NCBI GenBank assembly: GCA_016187325.1
Contig: JACPJY010000043.1
Location: 1-9,038, forward strand
Length of the DNA: 9,038 bases
Direction: 5' to 3'
Source of the DNA: Rhodospirillales bacterium
GTDB lineage: Bacteria > Pseudomonadota > Alphaproteobacteria > Rhodospirillales > Casp-alpha2
Of the stretch, positions 5,870-9,038 are shown piece after piece. Every line of letters starts with the position of its first letter. Positions within the stretch are counted from its first letter, which is position 1. A program made the position numbers and the translations under genes. Below the pieces are notes generated by a model, which worked only from the letters and a program-made list of their open reading frames with translations, had not been told where the DNA came from and did not search any database.

Positions 5870-5870
<1 letters not shown>
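5412..5870 (+). CDS. PNPOx-like FMN-binding split-barrel family protein
   Basis: A 152-residue cytosolic protein of the pyridoxamine-5'-phosphate-oxidase-like superfamily. The N-terminal LGFVATVNADGTPNLSPKGTMAVLDDDRIGFGE is the characteristic opening of the split barrel: two strands joined by a DGTPN turn, then the SPKG stretch that in relatives lies near the flavin phosphate. RTNIATRPAVELNFVD continues the barrel, and the C-terminal half is helical. Relatives bind FMN, F420 or haem and act as dimers. It lacks the length of a genuine PdxH (about 200 or more residues), so vitamin B6 oxidation is not implied. An in-frame TAA at 5400 means translation cannot start before 5412. The stop shares one base with the glpK start, suggesting an operon. 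The substrate is unknown. Confidence 0.85.
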
Positions 5871-7362
<1,492 letters not shown>

Positions 7363-7366
<4 letters not shown>

Positions 7367-8943
7367 TTGACCAGTACCCGCGGCGACAGCACCTCGACGA
7401 TGGCGCGGCGCCTCTTCAGGTGCGAATCCGCGAACAACAGCGAGGCGACGTTATGGCGGTCGGTCAGCGGCGGCTGGCCGGCGAGTTGCACCGGCCTGAC
7501 CACCTTGCCCGACGCCAGCGTCCGCCACACGAGATCCACGAGCCCCGGCGGAATGCCCACCGGCGAGAATTCGATCGCCTGCGGCGTCAAGCCGTTGGTG
7601 CCGACGACGAAACCGTTCGCGTCCCTGAGGTCGAACCGCATGACGGTGCCGAACGCCGCCGCCACGGTCGCCATCAGCCGGCGGTTCGGAGCGTCGTCGG
7701 CGTCATCGAAGAAGGCGTTCATCACCACCGCGCCGTTGTCCCGGAGGCAACTGCGGATGGCGCGGAAGAACTCGGCGGTCATCAGGTAGTCGGGCACCGC
7801 GTCGCCTTGGAACAGGTCGACGACGACCACGTCGTAGGTCGGCCGGCAGCGGCGGACGAAAGTGCGCGCGTCCTCGATGCGGATGTCGAAGTGCTCGGCC
7901 TTGAATCCGAAATGCTCGGTCGCCGCCTTCAGGCCGTCCGGGTTGATCTCGACCACCGTCACCTTGACGCCGCGGCGGCGCAGGTCCTCAGGCACGACGC
8001 CGGCGCCGAGGCCGAGCACCAGGGCGGCGGAAGCGCGCGGCGCGAAATAGCCGGCCAGCCGGTCGAGGACGTAGGTGTACATGGAGACCGACACGCCATC
8101 GAGAGTGACGCGGTTCTGGAGTATGCCATCCTGCAGGTAGGCCTTGACCGGCGGCTCCCGCGGGTCGCGCGAGCGCATGTCCACCACCTTGACGTTGCCG
8201 AACACCGAGGTGTACTCGGCCATCACCTGGAATCGGTACGGCCCGTCGCCGCGCGCCGTCAGCATCGCCATGTAGCGGTCCGCGCCGGCGATGAACGCCA
8301 GCGCGAGCGCGGCGACGGCGGCCGCGGCGATCAGCAGCCGCCGCCTGTCGGCCACCAGCAGCGGCTGGGCGCGCAGCCCGAAGGCGGCGCTGGCGACGGC
8401 CAGCGCCAGCGCCAGCCACAACAGCGCGGCGAAATTGGTCAGCGTCGGGATGATCCAGAACGCCGTCACCACGACGCCCAACACCGAGCCCGCGGTGCTG
8501 ACGAAGAATACCCGTCCGGCGCCGGCGTCGCCGGCCGTCGCGTCGGCGGCCTTTCGGCCACCGCTCAGCGCGATCAACAGCGGGTTCATGGCCGACAGCC
8601 CGACCAGCGGCAACGCCAGCAGCACGGCGCTGGCGACGAAGCTGCCGGCGATCAGGTTGGCCTGCGCCAGCACCGGGAACCACAGCGGATAGACCGCGCA
8701 AGCCGCCAGCACGGAAGCCGCCGCGGCCACCGGCAGCAGGTGGAACAACCACGCCAGGCGCGCCGACGCGAGCTTCCTGCACAAAAGGCCGCCGAGGTAA
8801 TAGCCGGCGGCGAGGAACGCCAGCGTGATCGACAGGATTCCCGCCCAGATGTAGAGACTGACGCCGAAATACGGCGTCATGATCCGCGACGCAAGGACCT
8901 CGAGAGCCAACACCACGGCCCCGGTGAAAAAGATCAACGCCAT
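7363..8943 (-). CDS. Membrane-anchored spermidine-synthase-like protein
   Basis: A 526-residue protein with an N-terminal membrane part and a C-terminal SAM-type Rossmann domain, the layout of the fused MFS/spermidine-synthase family. About seven hydrophobic segments lie between residues 1 and 222, including 28-50, 64-84, 100-125, 145-168, 169-190 and 203-222. The conserved opening ASRIMTPYFGVSLYIWAG and the GYYLGG turn fit that family. The soluble domain has LGLGAG (310-315), acidic VVEINP (330-335), EDAR (357-360), VVVDLFQGDAVPDYL (373-387) and a late LTDRHNV (494-500). Where true spermidine synthases have a DSTDP-type catalytic segment, this has DLFQGD, so transfer of aminopropyl groups to putrescine is doubtful. 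The start at 8943 has only a weak GGA about eight bases ahead. The stop overlaps that of glpK. The substrate is unknown. Confidence 0.87.
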
Positions 8944-9038
8944 TGGTGATTCCGTCGCGCCCTTGTTTGCGCCGCCGCCAGCGCCCAGATGACAGGAGGG
9001 TGCCGCAATCGCGCGCGGCTGACAAGCGACGCCGAGCG

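Noticed and set aside
7420..8949. 509-residue plus-strand frame opposite the spermidine-synthase-like gene
   Set aside because: Composition is dominated by Arg, His, Gln and Gly with no domain; the minus-strand frame has membrane segments and SAM motifs.
8944..9038. Promoter for the minus-strand membrane protein gene (TTGTCA at 9025-9020)
   Set aside because: The -35-like hexamer is reasonable, but 17 bases further only CACCCT is present, which is too far from a -10 consensus to support a call.

Overview
The window looks like chromosomal DNA of a GC-rich alphaproteobacterium, probably Rhodospirillales- or Rhizobiales-like. Evidence: roughly 65-70% GC in the genes, a gyrA-coaD pair, a GyrA with the C-terminal-domain insertion I associate with alphaproteobacteria, and an SSB-type tail ending IDDEIPF upstream of gyrA (ssb next to gyrA is a common alphaproteobacterial arrangement). 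Most genes are housekeeping or ordinary accessory genes. I see no CRISPR, transposase, integrase, toxin-antitoxin or defence module.

Layout. 1-144 is the 3' end of a sensor histidine kinase. 145-276 has no intact gene but holds one copy of a short diverged repeat followed by what looks like the severed 3' end of an ssb gene. 294-1184 (minus) is an orphan SAM-dependent methyltransferase. 1185-1504 is a divergent regulatory region with the second repeat copy, a degenerate tandem array, a plausible sigma-70 promoter, and two inverted-repeat structures in the gyrA leader. gyrA (1505-4369, TTG start) overlaps coaD (4366-4887) by ATGA. A tRNA-Lys(UUU) gene with its own promoter and probable terminator follows at 4986-5061. 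A block of about 47% GC without a recognisable gene (about 5103-5340) separates it from a PNPOx-like flavoprotein gene (5412-5870) and glpK (5870-7366). These two share one base and probably form an operon. On the minus strand, 7363-8943 encodes a membrane-anchored spermidine-synthase-like protein whose stop overlaps the glpK stop in a CTAG palindrome.

How the genes relate. GyrA (DNA supercoiling) and CoaD (coenzyme A synthesis) are probably co-transcribed and translationally coupled. PNPOx-like protein and GlpK (glycerol to glycerol-3-phosphate) are probably co-expressed, though the functional link is unknown. The methyltransferase, tRNA and spermidine-synthase-like gene appear to be independent units. 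The most unusual parts are the ssb scar, the two diverged repeat copies, the structured gyrA leader, and the possible leaderless start of the PNPOx-glpK pair. I found no convincing new multi-gene system.
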